Position numbers and translations under genes: made by a program | Source: Pyrobaculum neutrophilum V24Sta | GTDB lineage: Archaea > Thermoproteota > Thermoprotei > Thermoproteales > Thermoproteaceae | Length of the DNA: 64,000 bases | Assembly: GCF_000019805.1 (NCBI RefSeq) | Contig: NC_010525.1 | Location: 930,001-994,000, forward strand | Direction: 5' to 3' | Part shown: piece by piece, positions 15,363 through 24,621 of the stretch | Layout: each line of letters begins with the position of its first letter | Numbering within the stretch: the stretch's first letter is position 1 | The notes under the pieces: generated by a model | The model's input: only the letters and a program-made list of their open reading frames with translations | What the model was told of the DNA's origin: nothing | The model's database searches: none

Positions 15363-18300
15363 GGAAGCTCGCGGAGGTCCGGCACCTTCGGAGGCCAGTA
15401 GTAGGCAGACTTGGCGGGCTTGGGGCCTATGCCCAGGCCCCACAGGAAGGTGCGCCTCATCCTGACCAAGTCGGGCCTCGCGCAACCGGGCGCGCCGGGC
15501 TTGGGGCACAGCACCTCTCCCCTGATTATGCCGAGTATACGTGGGAACTCCAGCCTCAGCCCGCCCCACCTCTGGGACCACAGGCTGTATATGCCCTGGG
15601 CCAGCTTGCCTCTGCTGCCGTGTGTCAGTAGTTTGTAGAAGAAGTCGAAGGCGGCCTTCGCGGCCTCGAAGTCGAACTCCATAGAGCCGTACTCCTTGGG
15701 ATCCGCCTTCTCTATCTTGACCTTGAAGTGCCAGAGGTTAGTCCAGGCGATTGGGTCATTGGTCTGCGGGAGTACGAAGTCGTAGGTGGTGCCGGTCTCC
15801 TTCCACCAGACGTACTTGGCGAGGTCCCAATAGGGCATGCCCCTCTCCTTGTACAGCTTCGTAATCGCGATCTTGCCGAGCTCCTCCTCAGTGAGGGGCG
15901 CGGGGTCGGCGACCTTAGTCCACTTGAGGCGTTTCCAGTTGAAGTCCCCCGCCCGTATCTTATCCACGAGGCCTGCGCCGTCTACCTTGATGTCGACGGT
16001 CTGGAAGACCGCGGAGGTTGGGTAGGAGCCGGCGACCTCCAACACTCTGCTGTGGTTCCACCAAGCCGGCCTCCACCTATATGCGCCGTGTAGAAGCACC
16101 ACGACGCCCTCCCTCACCCTGGGAGTGACCCACACCTTCGTCACCATGCTCGAGACCTCAAGGTCATTCAACGCCTGGATTAAGAACCTCACCCTCACCG
16201 CGTCGCCGGTCTTGAGGCCCAGCAGCTGGGCGTCTATGGGGTTCATCCAGAGGTAGAGCGAGGGCCACAGCTCGAAGGAGTACCACATCTGCTGCACGCG
16301 GGAGTTCTCGCCTTGGTACAGGAAGCGGGAGTTGGCGACGAAGTCGAACTCGCCCTTCCTCGGGTCGACGCCGGTGGTTAAGCCGGGGATCCTCGCCCAG
16401 AAGTCGTGAATCGGTATGACGAAGTGTAGCTTCGCGTTTATCAGCTTCTGTACCGTCCCCAAGTCACCTGCAATGGCCTTCTTTAGGTCCGCCTCCAATG
16501 GGATAATGGGTATAGACACCTCTCTCAGCTCCTGCTCGGCCATGGCCGGGTTGTACCACTCAAGCTTCAGAGTGTGGGTGACTGTGCCGAGGACGTTGAA
16601 CCCGAGGTATATCTCGCCGTCGATTTCTACGCCGGCGATGCCCCCCGCCTTGTCGTAGGCCAGCTTCGTGATGGGGTCTACCCTAGCCACCTGCTCCCTC
16701 GGCACCTTCTTTAGGTAGGTCTTCTCGGCGTATACGTTAGTGTCGTGTATGACGAACTGGTACAGCTCCAGCGCCTCCACGGGCTCCAGGCCTTTGTCCT
16801 TTGAGAACTTGACGACGGTGGGCGAGTAGGCGTATACAGCCCAGTTGTACATATCCCACATCGTCGGCACCACCTGCTTCCTAATGTCGTTTACGAACTG
16901 CTCGTAGGTGATCTTCCCGTCGTAGAGGTCCCTAATCAGCTTCTCGGGCAACTGCTCGGGCGGAATGCCGAGCTGCGCCGCGTAGCGCTTGCCTCTGTTG
17001 ACATCGATTAGGAAGGCCAGCCTGTCGGCGAGGCTGGGTATCTTCACCTTGGCCCCCAGGTAGTCCACCTCCTTATCCCTTAGCAGATCCTCCACTGGCT
17101 TCCCGTTTTTCTTAGCCATAAGCACAGTCTTCGCTATGGTTCTCCAGGCCAGCTCCAGATACCACTCCTCCGGCGAGATGACGTCGCCAAGGCCTATCTG
17201 CTGGTGGGCCTCAAGCGCAGATCTGTGCGGGTCCTTCGGCCTCCAGCCCATCCTCATCAAGAATATGACGTAGGAGGGCCACCGCACGCTGAACCACCTA
17301 TCTGGCGCATATATGCCGGGGGCGGCCGGCTGGGGGTCGTGGCGCTCGAACCAGTGCCCCTCAGATATGCAGAGGTCTGAGAAGTAGCAGGTCTCGTTCC
17401 AGAACTGGGTCATGTGTACCTTCAGCTCCACCTTTTCTGGGTTTGCGAAGAACCTCACCCACTGGGCGCCGGCTTGATATGTGGCTGGCGGATTCACCAC
17501 ACGGGAAATCCATACATACACTCTGTCGGGCACCGCGAAGCCGAGGCTTCTCCAGTACTCCTGCCACTCGGGGTCGTACATCCTGAAGGGTATGGTGTTG
17601 GTGGGGTCGTAGGACCCGAAGGCGCTCTCCTCTGGCGCTATCATGTTTATGTTCCAGACGGCGGGTCCGTCTAGCTTCCTCTTCAGCACCTGGGCCGCGA
17701 GGGTGCCCTGCCACCAGTAGTACACGAAGTCGGTGTTGTGCCACGAGGCCGCGCCGGTGCCTCCCACAGTGCCGACGGCGCCTGTCAGCGCTATTAGTAA
17801 GAAGAACATCCTCGCCAGCATCCACCCGCCGTAGGTCTGGCCGGGGCCGCGCCACTGGTTTATAGACAGCGCCTTGCCCGCCGCGGCGACTTCTTTAGCT
17901 ATGGCGCGTATCAAGGCGGCGGCGTTTCTGACCTCCTCCTCACTCAACGGGTCGGGCGGCGGCGTCTTGGCGTTTAGCCTCGTGACCCACGCGGCGTATT
18001 CGGGGGTGAAGTTCGCGAAGTACTCCCTTAGGAACTTCTGGAAGTAGTCCCACGCCTTGGCGTAGTCCTTTATGTAAACCACGCCGTCTTCCGTCACGCC
18101 GTATATGTCGTCGGGCGGGAGCGTCTTTATGTAGCCCATGTTGTAGAGGTGTTGCAGCAGCTTCCTATCCCTCAGGAACCAGTCCCAGTTCCACCACCTC
18201 CTGACGAACTCCCAATCCACCGCGTTTAGCTCGTTGATGAGGACGTTTGCCACAGCCGCCCACAGCCACGCCTCGGTGCCAGGCCACGGAGTCACCCAGT

Positions 18301-19315
18301 AGTCGGCTAGAAGCTCCGTGTGGAAGTACTTCTCCCTCACCGAGATGATCTTAGTCCCCTTTAACCTCGCCACCGCCAGCCTAGGGCCGTGGGACATTAG
18401 GAAGTGAGCAGCGTCTCCCAGGTGGCCCATGCCGTGATTGACCACCACCTTCGCCCTGTAGTAATCCGGCGAGTTGCGGTCCATGGCGATCCAGAGGTTG
18501 TTGCCTAGGCGGGCTCCAGCCGAACACAGGTTGGTGTGGCTACCGAAGGCGTGTTGTTGCTCCCAGTCTTTAACCCAGGGGTGGTGGGTGAAGTAGCCGG
18601 TCTGTAGAGGTCTGCCCTCGTGCCAGTGCAACCTCGTCGAGCCTATGGGGTTGCCCTCGACGAAGTACTCGTAGAAGGCTTTTGCGTAGTAGTCAGATAC
18701 GATTTCGAGAGACTCGTCGTAGGTCACCCTAACGAAGTTGTCGTCGCCCCTGGCGCCCACCCTCTTGCCCGTCTTGGGGTCTATCTTGCTTAGTATATAC
18801 ACTATCCTGTCTGGGTGGGCCGCCGCGGCGGCGGCGCTCTGGCCGCGCACGCAGAGCCCCCAGTTGCTCTTGTTGAGCGGGTTGACCATTACCTTCCGCG
18901 CCAGTCTCGTGTCTTTGTCTATCCACACCACGAAGTGGCAACTCACCTCGCACCCGCCGCAGACTCCGCCGGTGGCTATGAAGTACCTCCTCTCCCTGGG
19001 CTTAGGCCACGCCTTAGCGTCGTACTCCCGCCAGTCTATCCAGTTCTCCCACCACTTCAGAGATATGGTCTTCAGCCCGTCGGGGGTGCTCACCTCGAAG
19101 GAGCCGCCCACCTCCTTCACCCCGCCAGTGGGCGGGACGCGGTATAGGGTTGGGTACCCCTTGAACTTGCCGGTGGCGCCGCTCCACCAGTTCTGGTCCT
19201 GCTCCACCTCGCTGTAGAGCTGAGCTTTTACAAAGGCGCCGGCGGCGATCCCCACCGCCATCGCCGCGGCGCTCGCCTTTAGGAAGTCTCTCCTAGAGAG
19301 GACCGCCTCCGTCAT
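15359..19315 (-). CDS. Molybdopterin oxidoreductase catalytic subunit, Arr/Ttr/Psr-like
   Basis: 1318 residues from the ATG at 19315 (ATGA overlap with the cytochrome gene). The Tat signal is LSRRDFLKASAAAMAVG. Cys residues in GGVCGGCEVSCHF and NWGLCVRGQSA give a [4Fe-4S] site. The active-site region reads SHTNLCSAGARLGNN, with Cys as probable Mo ligand, as in the Arr/Ttr/Psr branch rather than Asp as in Nar. NHGMGHLGDAAHFLM and WRGPGQTYGGWM are further conserved bisPGD segments. Substrates known for this branch are arsenate, tetrathionate, thiosulfate and polysulfide; the sequence does not decide. It is much longer than most members. With the FeS and cytochrome b genes it would form a membrane-bound, externally facing respiratory complex. 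Confidence 0.85.
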   Translation of the reverse strand: MTEAVLSRRDFLKASAAAMAVGIAAGAFVKAQLYSEVEQDQNWWSGATGKFKGYPTLYRVPPTGGVKEVGGSFEVSTPDGLKTISLKWWENWIDWREYDAKAWPKPRERRYFIATGGVCGGCEVSCHFVVWIDKDTRLARKVMVNPLNKSNWGLCVRGQSAAAAAAHPDRIVYILSKIDPKTGKRVGARGDDNFVRVTYDESLEIVSDYYAKAFYEYFVEGNPIGSTRLHWHEGRPLQTGYFTHHPWVKDWEQQHAFGSHTNLCSAGARLGNNLWIAMDRNSPDYYRAKVVVNHGMGHLGDAAHFLMSHGPRLAVARLKGTKIISVREKYFHTELLADYWVTPWPGTEAWLWAAVANVLINELNAVDWEFVRRWWNWDWFLRDRKLLQHLYNMGYIKTLPPDDIYGVTEDGVVYIKDYAKAWDYFQKFLREYFANFTPEYAAWVTRLNAKTPPPDPLSEEEVRNAAALIRAIAKEVAAAGKALSINQWRGPGQTYGGWMLARMFFLLIALTGAVGTVGGTGAASWHNTDFVYYWWQGTLAAQVLKRKLDGPAVWNINMIAPEESAFGSYDPTNTIPFRMYDPEWQEYWRSLGFAVPDRVYVWISRVVNPPATYQAGAQWVRFFANPEKVELKVHMTQFWNETCYFSDLCISEGHWFERHDPQPAAPGIYAPDRWFSVRWPSYVIFLMRMGWRPKDPHRSALEAHQQIGLGDVISPEEWYLELAWRTIAKTVLMAKKNGKPVEDLLRDKEVDYLGAKVKIPSLADRLAFLIDVNRGKRYAAQLGIPPEQLPEKLIRDLYDGKITYEQFVNDIRKQVVPTMWDMYNWAVYAYSPTVVKFSKDKGLEPVEALELYQFVIHDTNVYAEKTYLKKVPREQVARVDPITKLAYDKAGGIAGVEIDGEIYLGFNVLGTVTHTLKLEWYNPAMAEQELREVSIPIIPLEADLKKAIAGDLGTVQKLINAKLHFVIPIHDFWARIPGLTTGVDPRKGEFDFVANSRFLYQGENSRVQQMWYSFELWPSLYLWMNPIDAQLLGLKTGDAVRVRFLIQALNDLEVSSMVTKVWVTPRVREGVVVLLHGAYRWRPAWWNHSRVLEVAGSYPTSAVFQTVDIKVDGAGLVDKIRAGDFNWKRLKWTKVADPAPLTEEELGKIAITKLYKERGMPYWDLAKYVWWKETGTTYDFVLPQTNDPIAWTNLWHFKVKIEKADPKEYGSMEFDFEAAKAAFDFFYKLLTHGSRGKLAQGIYSLWSQRWGGLRLEFPRILGIIRGEVLCPKPGAPGCARPDLVRMRRTFLWGLGIGPKPAKSAYYWPPKVPDLRELP

Positions 19316-20034
19316 GGCCCACCCCTCTTCTTCACCTCTTCCACATACGCCTTGTGGTGCGCCATCCACCACTCAATCGGCACATAGCCTTTCGCCAACA
19401 ACTGCGACTTCAGCATCGGCCAGTTGGTGGGGAAGATCGACATGATGAAGTGTATGGGGAGTGCGACGTAGAAGATGAACGCGCCGAATATGTGCAACAG
19501 CGACATGAAGCCCCTCCACCAAGGCGGTAGGATCTGCATATAGAACCACTTCTCCACCACCAGGAACAGCCCGGATACGCCCAGGAGGAGTAGCCCCAAG
19601 ATGACGCCCCACACCCACATAACTTGGAACGGGTGGTAGAACGGCGTGGGCGGATACTCCTTTCTACGGCCTAGCCTGTACTCGGCGACTTCCTTAAACA
19701 CGCGGAGCGCCTCGCCGAACTTCGTGATTTCCCTAAGCCCAGCCCTCTTGTCTGAGGCGGCCAGGACAATCAACACTCCTATGAGCATCAGTATTGGCCC
19801 AACCCAGTCGTGGAGTATGCTTATCAGCTGGCTGGAGGTGTGCGGCGCCGGCAGGCCTAGCGCCGCCCCAAGCCCCTCGAATATGTTGACCTCGCCGAAT
19901 TTGAAGAACATGGGGAGGCCCGTTATGAAGCTGATGGTCATGCCCACGAGTAGGAACAAATGCGCAATCTGCGTAGCGGGCTTAAACCTAAGGACGTATT
20001 CCTTGCCCCCCTCGGTCTTTATCAACGGCCTCAT
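19312..20034 (-). CDS. Cytochrome b membrane subunit of the second molybdoenzyme
   Basis: 240 residues with about four membrane helices (near 27-47, 73-91, 131-155, 176-198). Candidate haem His residues lie in QIAHLFLLVG, SILHDWVGP, MSLLHIFGAFI and ALPIHFIMS. It is the same b561/FdnI-like type as the subunit at 7883-8590. Most Psr/Ttr complexes use an NrfD-type anchor instead, so a haem-bearing anchor here is notable. It lies 4 nt after the FeS gene and overlaps the catalytic gene by ATGA. Confidence 0.85.
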   Translation of the reverse strand: MRPLIKTEGGKEYVLRFKPATQIAHLFLLVGMTISFITGLPMFFKFGEVNIFEGLGAALGLPAPHTSSQLISILHDWVGPILMLIGVLIVLAASDKRAGLREITKFGEALRVFKEVAEYRLGRRKEYPPTPFYHPFQVMWVWGVILGLLLLGVSGLFLVVEKWFYMQILPPWWRGFMSLLHIFGAFIFYVALPIHFIMSIFPTNWPMLKSQLLAKGYVPIEWWMAHHKAYVEEVKKRGGP

Positions 20035-20038
20035 AGCC

Positions 20039-20926
20039 CTAGTGCGCCGGCTTTATTAGCCCTGTCCATACCGCGCCCGCGCCGGCGATTACCAACAGCG
20101 CAATGGCCGCGTATACCAACGCCTGGCGGGTATCCCTAACTGCGTTGCTCAGCTCCGCAGTTGAGGGGTCCTTCGTCGGTCTGTACTGCTTCCAGAGCCC
20201 CAGCGCGTTTGGCTCAGGAGACCACTCGGGGTGTGCGCCGGGCTGCAGCGCAGGGTCTGCGTTTGGGTTCCAGGTGCTGAGGTCGACGACGGTGTCGACA
20301 AGAGCTCTGTTGCTGGCCTCGGCTGTGACCACTTTCTTAAACGCGCCGGCGTCTGTGTTTATGGGCCTCTCTGCTCCAAACGGCGCGAAGAAGAGCCTCG
20401 GCTTCACCACCTCCGCCACCTTGCCCACTGGCTTAATCCTCCCCTCTCTGTAGAGCTTCCCAATGAGGGAGTTGGGGTCTTCGATGTCTCCAAATATGCG
20501 GGCTCCCGTGGGACACGCCGCGACGCAGGCGGGGAGGAGGCCAGAGTAGACAAGGTGCTCGCAGAAGGTGCACTTATCCGCCTTGTTCGTACGGGGGTCT
20601 ATATAGACGGCGTTGTAGGGACACGCCCTGGTGCACGCCCTACAGCCGATGCAGAGGTCCTTGTCCAGCTGGACTATGCCCGTCTCCGGGTTGTGTCTAA
20701 GAGCGCCGGTGGGGCACGAGTTGACGCAGGGTGCGTTTTCACAGTGGTTACACTGGGGCAGATGGAGTATGTAGCCAACGACGTTTGGATACTCGCCGGC
20801 GTAGTGCTCCGTTATAAACAGCCTCCATTTCCCAAGCGGTACGTCGAACTCCTGCTTACACGCCGCGACACACGCCCAGCATAGCATACAGAGGTCCTCA
20901 ATCGTGGCCATCGCGAGTTTAGGCAT
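20039..20926 (-). CDS. Iron-sulfur subunit of the second molybdoenzyme
   Basis: 295 residues with four ferredoxin-type Cys groups: CMLCWACVAACKQEF, CNHCENAPCVNSCPTGAL, CIGCRACTRACPYNAV and CTFCEHLVYSGLLPACVAACPTG, for four [4Fe-4S] clusters. A C-terminal hydrophobic helix (ALVYAAIALLVIAGAGAVW) anchors it. It is the first gene of the operon, with a minus-strand TATA element (20947-20954) about 24 nt before the ATG. The long linker between clusters and anchor is rich in Asn, Pro and Thr. Confidence 0.9.
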   Translation of the reverse strand: MPKLAMATIEDLCMLCWACVAACKQEFDVPLGKWRLFITEHYAGEYPNVVGYILHLPQCNHCENAPCVNSCPTGALRHNPETGIVQLDKDLCIGCRACTRACPYNAVYIDPRTNKADKCTFCEHLVYSGLLPACVAACPTGARIFGDIEDPNSLIGKLYREGRIKPVGKVAEVVKPRLFFAPFGAERPINTDAGAFKKVVTAEASNRALVDTVVDLSTWNPNADPALQPGAHPEWSPEPNALGLWKQYRPTKDPSTAELSNAVRDTRQALVYAAIALLVIAGAGAVWTGLIKPAH

Positions 20927-20946
20927 ATTCCCTTTACTGCCAAGGT

Positions 20947-20954
20947 CTTATATT
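20947..20954 (-). promoter_or_regulatory. TATA element of the second molybdoenzyme operon
   Basis: AATATAAG on the minus strand, about 24 nt before the ATG at 20926. It is divergent from, and about 35 bp away from, the TATA element at 20984-20991. Confidence 0.6.
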
Positions 20955-20983
20955 GCAAATTTCCCAAGTCCGGTGTAGCATGG

Positions 20984-20991
20984 TATATAAA
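20984..20991 (+). promoter_or_regulatory. TATA element of the 142-residue gene
   Basis: TATATAAA centred about 25 nt upstream of the ATG at 21012. This decides the start over the TTG two codons earlier. Confidence 0.65.
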
Positions 20992-21011
20992 CTAAAGATA
21001 GAAGTTTGTGG

Positions 21012-21440
21012 ATGAGTCTCGATGAAAAGATGCAGTATGTACAGGGCTACGGTGTGCTTGTGGCGGTGAGGCAGCTGGCTAGGCTTCTCTCCGCCCCGGC
21101 TAAGGCGGGGTTCTACATCTCGGTGCCCGACGTTTTAGAGATCGCCGAGTCTCTCGGCGTGCCGGCCATGCCCCGCAACGAGCGGCAGTGGTTTTTCGAG
21201 GAGGTCATGAAGGCGGCTCTCGACATGGAGAAGCTAGACGCGTTTCTAAACGAGCTGAGCAAGCTCATAGACGAGAGGGCGAGGGAGGTGGCCACCTACG
21301 TAAACAAGTATCCAAGAGCCGGCGAGTACCTCAGGTGGAGTCTTGAGAGGGCTGAGGAGCTGAAGAAGAGGATTAGGGAGACCGCCAGGATCTACCAAGG
21401 CTTTCTAAGGCTAAAGAAAGAATACGGCGAGCCTGGCTAG
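21012..21440 (+). CDS. Hypothetical all-helical protein
   Basis: 142 residues, nearly all predicted helix, with charged repeats at the end (LERAEELKKRIRETARIYQGFL). No motif is recognised. It is transcribed divergently from the molybdoenzyme operon, separated by 85 bp containing both TATA boxes, so it may be co-regulated with it. Its 3' end overlaps the end of the convergent gene at 21411 by 30 nt. Confidence 0.7.
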   Translation: MSLDEKMQYVQGYGVLVAVRQLARLLSAPAKAGFYISVPDVLEIAESLGVPAMPRNERQWFFEEVMKAALDMEKLDAFLNELSKLIDERAREVATYVNKYPRAGEYLRWSLERAEELKKRIRETARIYQGFLRLKKEYGEPG

Positions 21441-23174
21441 GGAGGGGAGCTCCGGCTTCATATACCGCGCCGCGCCGGGGATTCCGGCTTGGCCAACCGC
21501 GTTTTTCAGCCTCTCGTAGAACTCCAGCACCTCCTCCCTCCTCGCGGCGCCCCATCTCAAGAGGAGATATGCCTCTACCGCGTGGTAAAACAGCGTCAGC
21601 TTGTCCATCGGGTCTATCCTAGAGGCTACAGAGGCGAGCGCCTTCGGCTCCGCCCCCTCGGCCAGTAGCTTCAACAACGTCTTCAGCTCCGGCCTGATGT
21701 CTAGTTTCTCCAGCTCGCCTCTGACGTCTAAGCCAGCGGCTAGGCCGGCCAGCGCCGCGATTACGTCCGCCCCCGCCTTCCTGGCGTACTCCCTAACTGC
21801 GGCGGCCTTCTTCGACGTTAGGAAGAACAAAGCCGCGGTTTGGAAGCCCCTGTATCTCCTCAGCATTTCCCGCGCCGCCTTGAACTCCCCAAGCATGATG
21901 TAGGCCCAGCCCAGGTTTAGCTTCACCACGTCTTCAAAGCTCCTCTCCAGGCGGAGAGCCGCGTGCTCATCCTCAAGGAGGCGCTTCACCTCCCTCCAGT
22001 TGCCCAGCAGAGCCTCTCTATAGGCGAGGAGGAGGTGGAGGACTCTCTTTGCCCTTATCCAGTCTTCGCCCTCCAGCTTGAAGAGCAGATCCTCAACTAT
22101 CGAGAGGACGGACTCCGCCTCTCTGTACTTCCCCCGGCCCAGGAGGAGGGCTCCCAGGTTGTAGAGGGCGCTGTAGGCCTCCTCCGCCGGCGCGAGTGCG
22201 GCGGCCCTCCTGGCGAGGTATACGACGTCGGCAGTGGTGAACTCTAAATACCGCATAGCCTCGCTTAGGGCTAGAATCGCCTTCGCCTCGCCCCTCCTCC
22301 CCCCGGCCCTGCTTTCCAGAAAGTAGATAGCTAAGTCGGCGGCCACCTGCGGCGGAGCTTGGAAGAGGGCGTCGACGTATTTTGCGCTGTCTTCCAAGTA
22401 TTTATTGACCCCCAGCCTCCAGAGCAACGCCTCGTAGTAGAGCCGGCGGACTGGGTCTTTTACTATCTTCAGCGCCTCCTCTAGAAGCCCCTTGGCCAGC
22501 TCCGGGTCGTACTTCACGGCAAAAAACTGAAGCCACGGCAACCTAAGCACATATGTGTCACCCCGCCTCTCGAACCACGCCCCCGGCCTAATGCCGAGTT
22601 GCCCCAGCTCCTCCTCCGAGAGGTAGCCGAGGACTGCGCCCTTTAGAAAGTCCGGCCCGAAGGACTCCACAGCTTCTAAGAACCACAGCGGCTTCAAGCC
22701 CAGCTCTTCGACGTGTTCTTTTGCGATCTTCCCAGGGTAGTTCAACTTCTCGAGGGCGGCGCAGAGGGCCTCGGGGTAGCCGCCTGTGATGTATATCAAG
22801 TCCTCGGCGGCGTCAGGCTCAGTCGCTTGGCCGAACGTTGCGAGAAACTCCAGCAGCTCCGCCTTGCTCATCGGCGGCATAACGTAGGCCCCAACCCTCC
22901 CAGCCACCTCCATCACCTCTGCAAGCGGACCTGTGGCCACCGCAAAGGCGCCGCACCTGACGGCCTTCTCAACCTCTGCAGGTGAGACTTCCACCACGGC
23001 GTAGGAGCCGCATTTTAAACCCTCGCCAACCTCCACCCCCGCGATGTTGGCTAGTCTCTTCGCCGTCGTTGAAACGCCGGATCTCCTCGGCCCTAGCAAC
23101 GCGCCGGGCCTCCTCTGCTCTAGATCTGCCAGCACTGCCCGGTCAACGGGCCTGGGCCAGTAGCTACACTCCAT
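21411..23174 (-). CDS. Helical-repeat protein with P-loop-like N-terminus
   Basis: 587 residues. The N-terminus has GPRRSGVSTTAKRLA near residue 29, resembling a Walker A of STAND-type ATPases but with Ser-Thr in place of Gly-Lys, so nucleotide binding may be lost. The segment PPMSKAELLEFLATFG...GGYPEALCAAL resembles the lid and sensor region of archaeal ATPases. From about residue 240 it is a run of TPR-like helical pairs (YSALYNLGALLLGRGKYREAESVL). It is the last gene of an operon with a polyferredoxin and a TorD-like chaperone, so a scaffolding or sensing role for respiration enzymes is plausible but unproved. Confidence 0.65.
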   Translation of the reverse strand: MECSYWPRPVDRAVLADLEQRRPGALLGPRRSGVSTTAKRLANIAGVEVGEGLKCGSYAVVEVSPAEVEKAVRCGAFAVATGPLAEVMEVAGRVGAYVMPPMSKAELLEFLATFGQATEPDAAEDLIYITGGYPEALCAALEKLNYPGKIAKEHVEELGLKPLWFLEAVESFGPDFLKGAVLGYLSEEELGQLGIRPGAWFERRGDTYVLRLPWLQFFAVKYDPELAKGLLEEALKIVKDPVRRLYYEALLWRLGVNKYLEDSAKYVDALFQAPPQVAADLAIYFLESRAGGRRGEAKAILALSEAMRYLEFTTADVVYLARRAAALAPAEEAYSALYNLGALLLGRGKYREAESVLSIVEDLLFKLEGEDWIRAKRVLHLLLAYREALLGNWREVKRLLEDEHAALRLERSFEDVVKLNLGWAYIMLGEFKAAREMLRRYRGFQTAALFFLTSKKAAAVREYARKAGADVIAALAGLAAGLDVRGELEKLDIRPELKTLLKLLAEGAEPKALASVASRIDPMDKLTLFYHAVEAYLLLRWGAARREEVLEFYERLKNAVGQAGIPGAARYMKPELPSLARLAVFFL

Positions 23175-24018
23175 ACACCTCCCTAATCAGCTCTCTCCCA
23201 ACTCCACACACAGGACACACGCCCCTCTTCTTGGGATACACCGTGCCGCAGTTGGGGCACTGCTCCACCTCGAATAGGTAGGTCTCCACGGGCTCTCCCC
23301 CCTCCACGAGCTTGATCGCGCCTTCTGGACAAGCCTCGGCGCAGAGGCCGCACTCCGCGCATTTGTAGCCGTCTACCTTTAGCATAACCTCGTCCTCGTC
23401 TACCTCAATGGCTTGTATTGGACACACGCCGGCGCATAGGAAGCATGCCGTGCACTTCTCCACGTCGATAGCCGGCCTCCTGGGGCTGACCAAGCCCAGC
23501 TCCACCGCTTTCTCTCTGTCGTAGGAGATACGCCGGGGCGGGCCCCTCTTCACCTCAAGTAAGTCGCCGCCGGCGAGCTTGGCGAGGCCCCTCCGGAGGA
23601 GCATCCTTCTGCCTACGTCGCCGCCGCGGCCTCTGATAACCCTAATTTTTAGACCCGCCTTCACCGCCTTCTCAAGCTCCTCTAGCCCCCTACCCCTGAG
23701 GCTACAGTCGTCGCATCTGGCGTCTACCGTAACCTCGCCGTATTTCTCCACCAGCCTCAGGTAGTCCTCCGCCCTTAGGCCGTTTATACAGACCCCGCCC
23801 TCTCTACAGCTGATGTAGGGCCCCAGCTGGGCTGTGAAGACGCCGGTGGGACATGCCGACATGCAGACGCCGCAACCGACGCAGAGGCTTGGCTCGGCCT
23901 TCACAAACCTCCCCTCGACGTAGAGCGCGCCCGCGGGACACACGTCAACGCATTTTCTACAGCTTGCGCCTGTCCAGAAGCCCCTGACGCACCTGCCGAA
24001 GTCAGCGTAGATTTTCAT
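23164..24018 (-). CDS. Polyferredoxin with C-terminal zinc ribbon
   Basis: 284 residues from the ATG at 24018; a TTG three codons earlier is less likely. Cys groups in order: CVRGFWTGASCRKCVDVCPAGAL, CVGCGVCMSACPTGVF, a CREGGVC/CDDC pair, then CTACFLCAGVCPIQAI and CAECGLCAEACPEGAI, giving about four [4Fe-4S] clusters. A zinc ribbon follows (CPNCGTVYPKKRGVCPVCG). There is no signal or membrane helix, so it is cytoplasmic. It overlaps the TorD-like gene upstream by 17 nt and the next gene by 11 nt. It probably shuttles electrons for, or senses the state of, the respiratory enzymes encoded nearby. Confidence 0.8.
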   Translation of the reverse strand: MKIYADFGRCVRGFWTGASCRKCVDVCPAGALYVEGRFVKAEPSLCVGCGVCMSACPTGVFTAQLGPYISCREGGVCINGLRAEDYLRLVEKYGEVTVDARCDDCSLRGRGLEELEKAVKAGLKIRVIRGRGGDVGRRMLLRRGLAKLAGGDLLEVKRGPPRRISYDREKAVELGLVSPRRPAIDVEKCTACFLCAGVCPIQAIEVDEDEVMLKVDGYKCAECGLCAEACPEGAIKLVEGGEPVETYLFEVEQCPNCGTVYPKKRGVCPVCGVGRELIREVYGV

Positions 24019-24538
24019 AGTCCTCAAGTAGGAACTTCACGACGAGATCCCCCACCGCCGAGTAGAAGGGCGTAGAGGCGGCCTCCCTAATGGCTATCCC
24101 GGCGAGAGGCCCCCACCTAAGTAGGTGCCGTTCTAGGAACTGGAGGGCCTCGGCGGTCTTACCCTCCTCTAGGAGTATTCCAACGAAGGCCAGCTCTAGG
24201 CCTAGGTGATCTCCGCACCGCACCCTAGCCTCCCTGAGGTCGGGCTCGTAGCCCATCTTCCTGTAGAACCTCACCACCTCGCTTGAAAGATCCGTGCATA
24301 GCAGTCCAGAGGGGTCCCTGAAGACGGACTCATAGGGGTGGACATACTGGATGAAGGTCTTTGTGTAGTCAACCCTCAGCCTGAGGTAGGCCTCTTCCCT
24401 CTTCAGCTCGCCCAACATAGCGCTTCTATAGGGCTCTGGAAGCTCGGCGGCGACCTTCTCCACCTGTGGTAGCTCGGCGGGCTCAAGCTCCTTGAGGACA
24501 AGCCTGCTTAAAAAGAAGTACATCCCGGCGCTAGACAC
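24002..24538 (-). CDS. TorD/DmsD-family redox enzyme chaperone
   Basis: 178 residues, all helical. The family signature is visible: YVHPYESVFRDPSGLL, followed by VVRFYRKMGYEPDL and DHLGLELAFVGILLEEGK, ending with a conserved Pro/Tyr region (STPFYSAVG). TorD/DmsD chaperones bind Tat signal peptides and help insert the Mo cofactor before export. The two Tat-bearing molybdoenzymes in this window are natural clients. It is the first gene of the operon 24538-21411, next to the 10-bp inverted repeat at 24568-24592. Confidence 0.85.
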   Translation of the reverse strand: MSSAGMYFFLSRLVLKELEPAELPQVEKVAAELPEPYRSAMLGELKREEAYLRLRVDYTKTFIQYVHPYESVFRDPSGLLCTDLSSEVVRFYRKMGYEPDLREARVRCGDHLGLELAFVGILLEEGKTAEALQFLERHLLRWGPLAGIAIREAASTPFYSAVGDLVVKFLLEDYENLR

Positions 24539-24567
24539 CGTATCCAGGGCGCGGAGAAATTTGAGGC

Positions 24568-24592
24568 TTACTACACCTATGCGGTGTAGTAA
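24568..24592. promoter_or_regulatory. Perfect 10-bp inverted repeat between divergent promoters
   Basis: TTACTACACC and GGTGTAGTAA are separated by TATGC. To the right an AT element (24595-24604) lies about 24 nt before the GTG at 24622. To the left an AAATTT element (24558-24563) lies about 22 nt before the ATG at 24538. The site sits between both candidate TATA boxes, an ideal operator for the Cys-rich regulator encoded on the right. Confidence 0.7.
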
Positions 24593-24621
24593 AAACTTAA
24601 AAAACGCCGGTAGAGTAGTTC

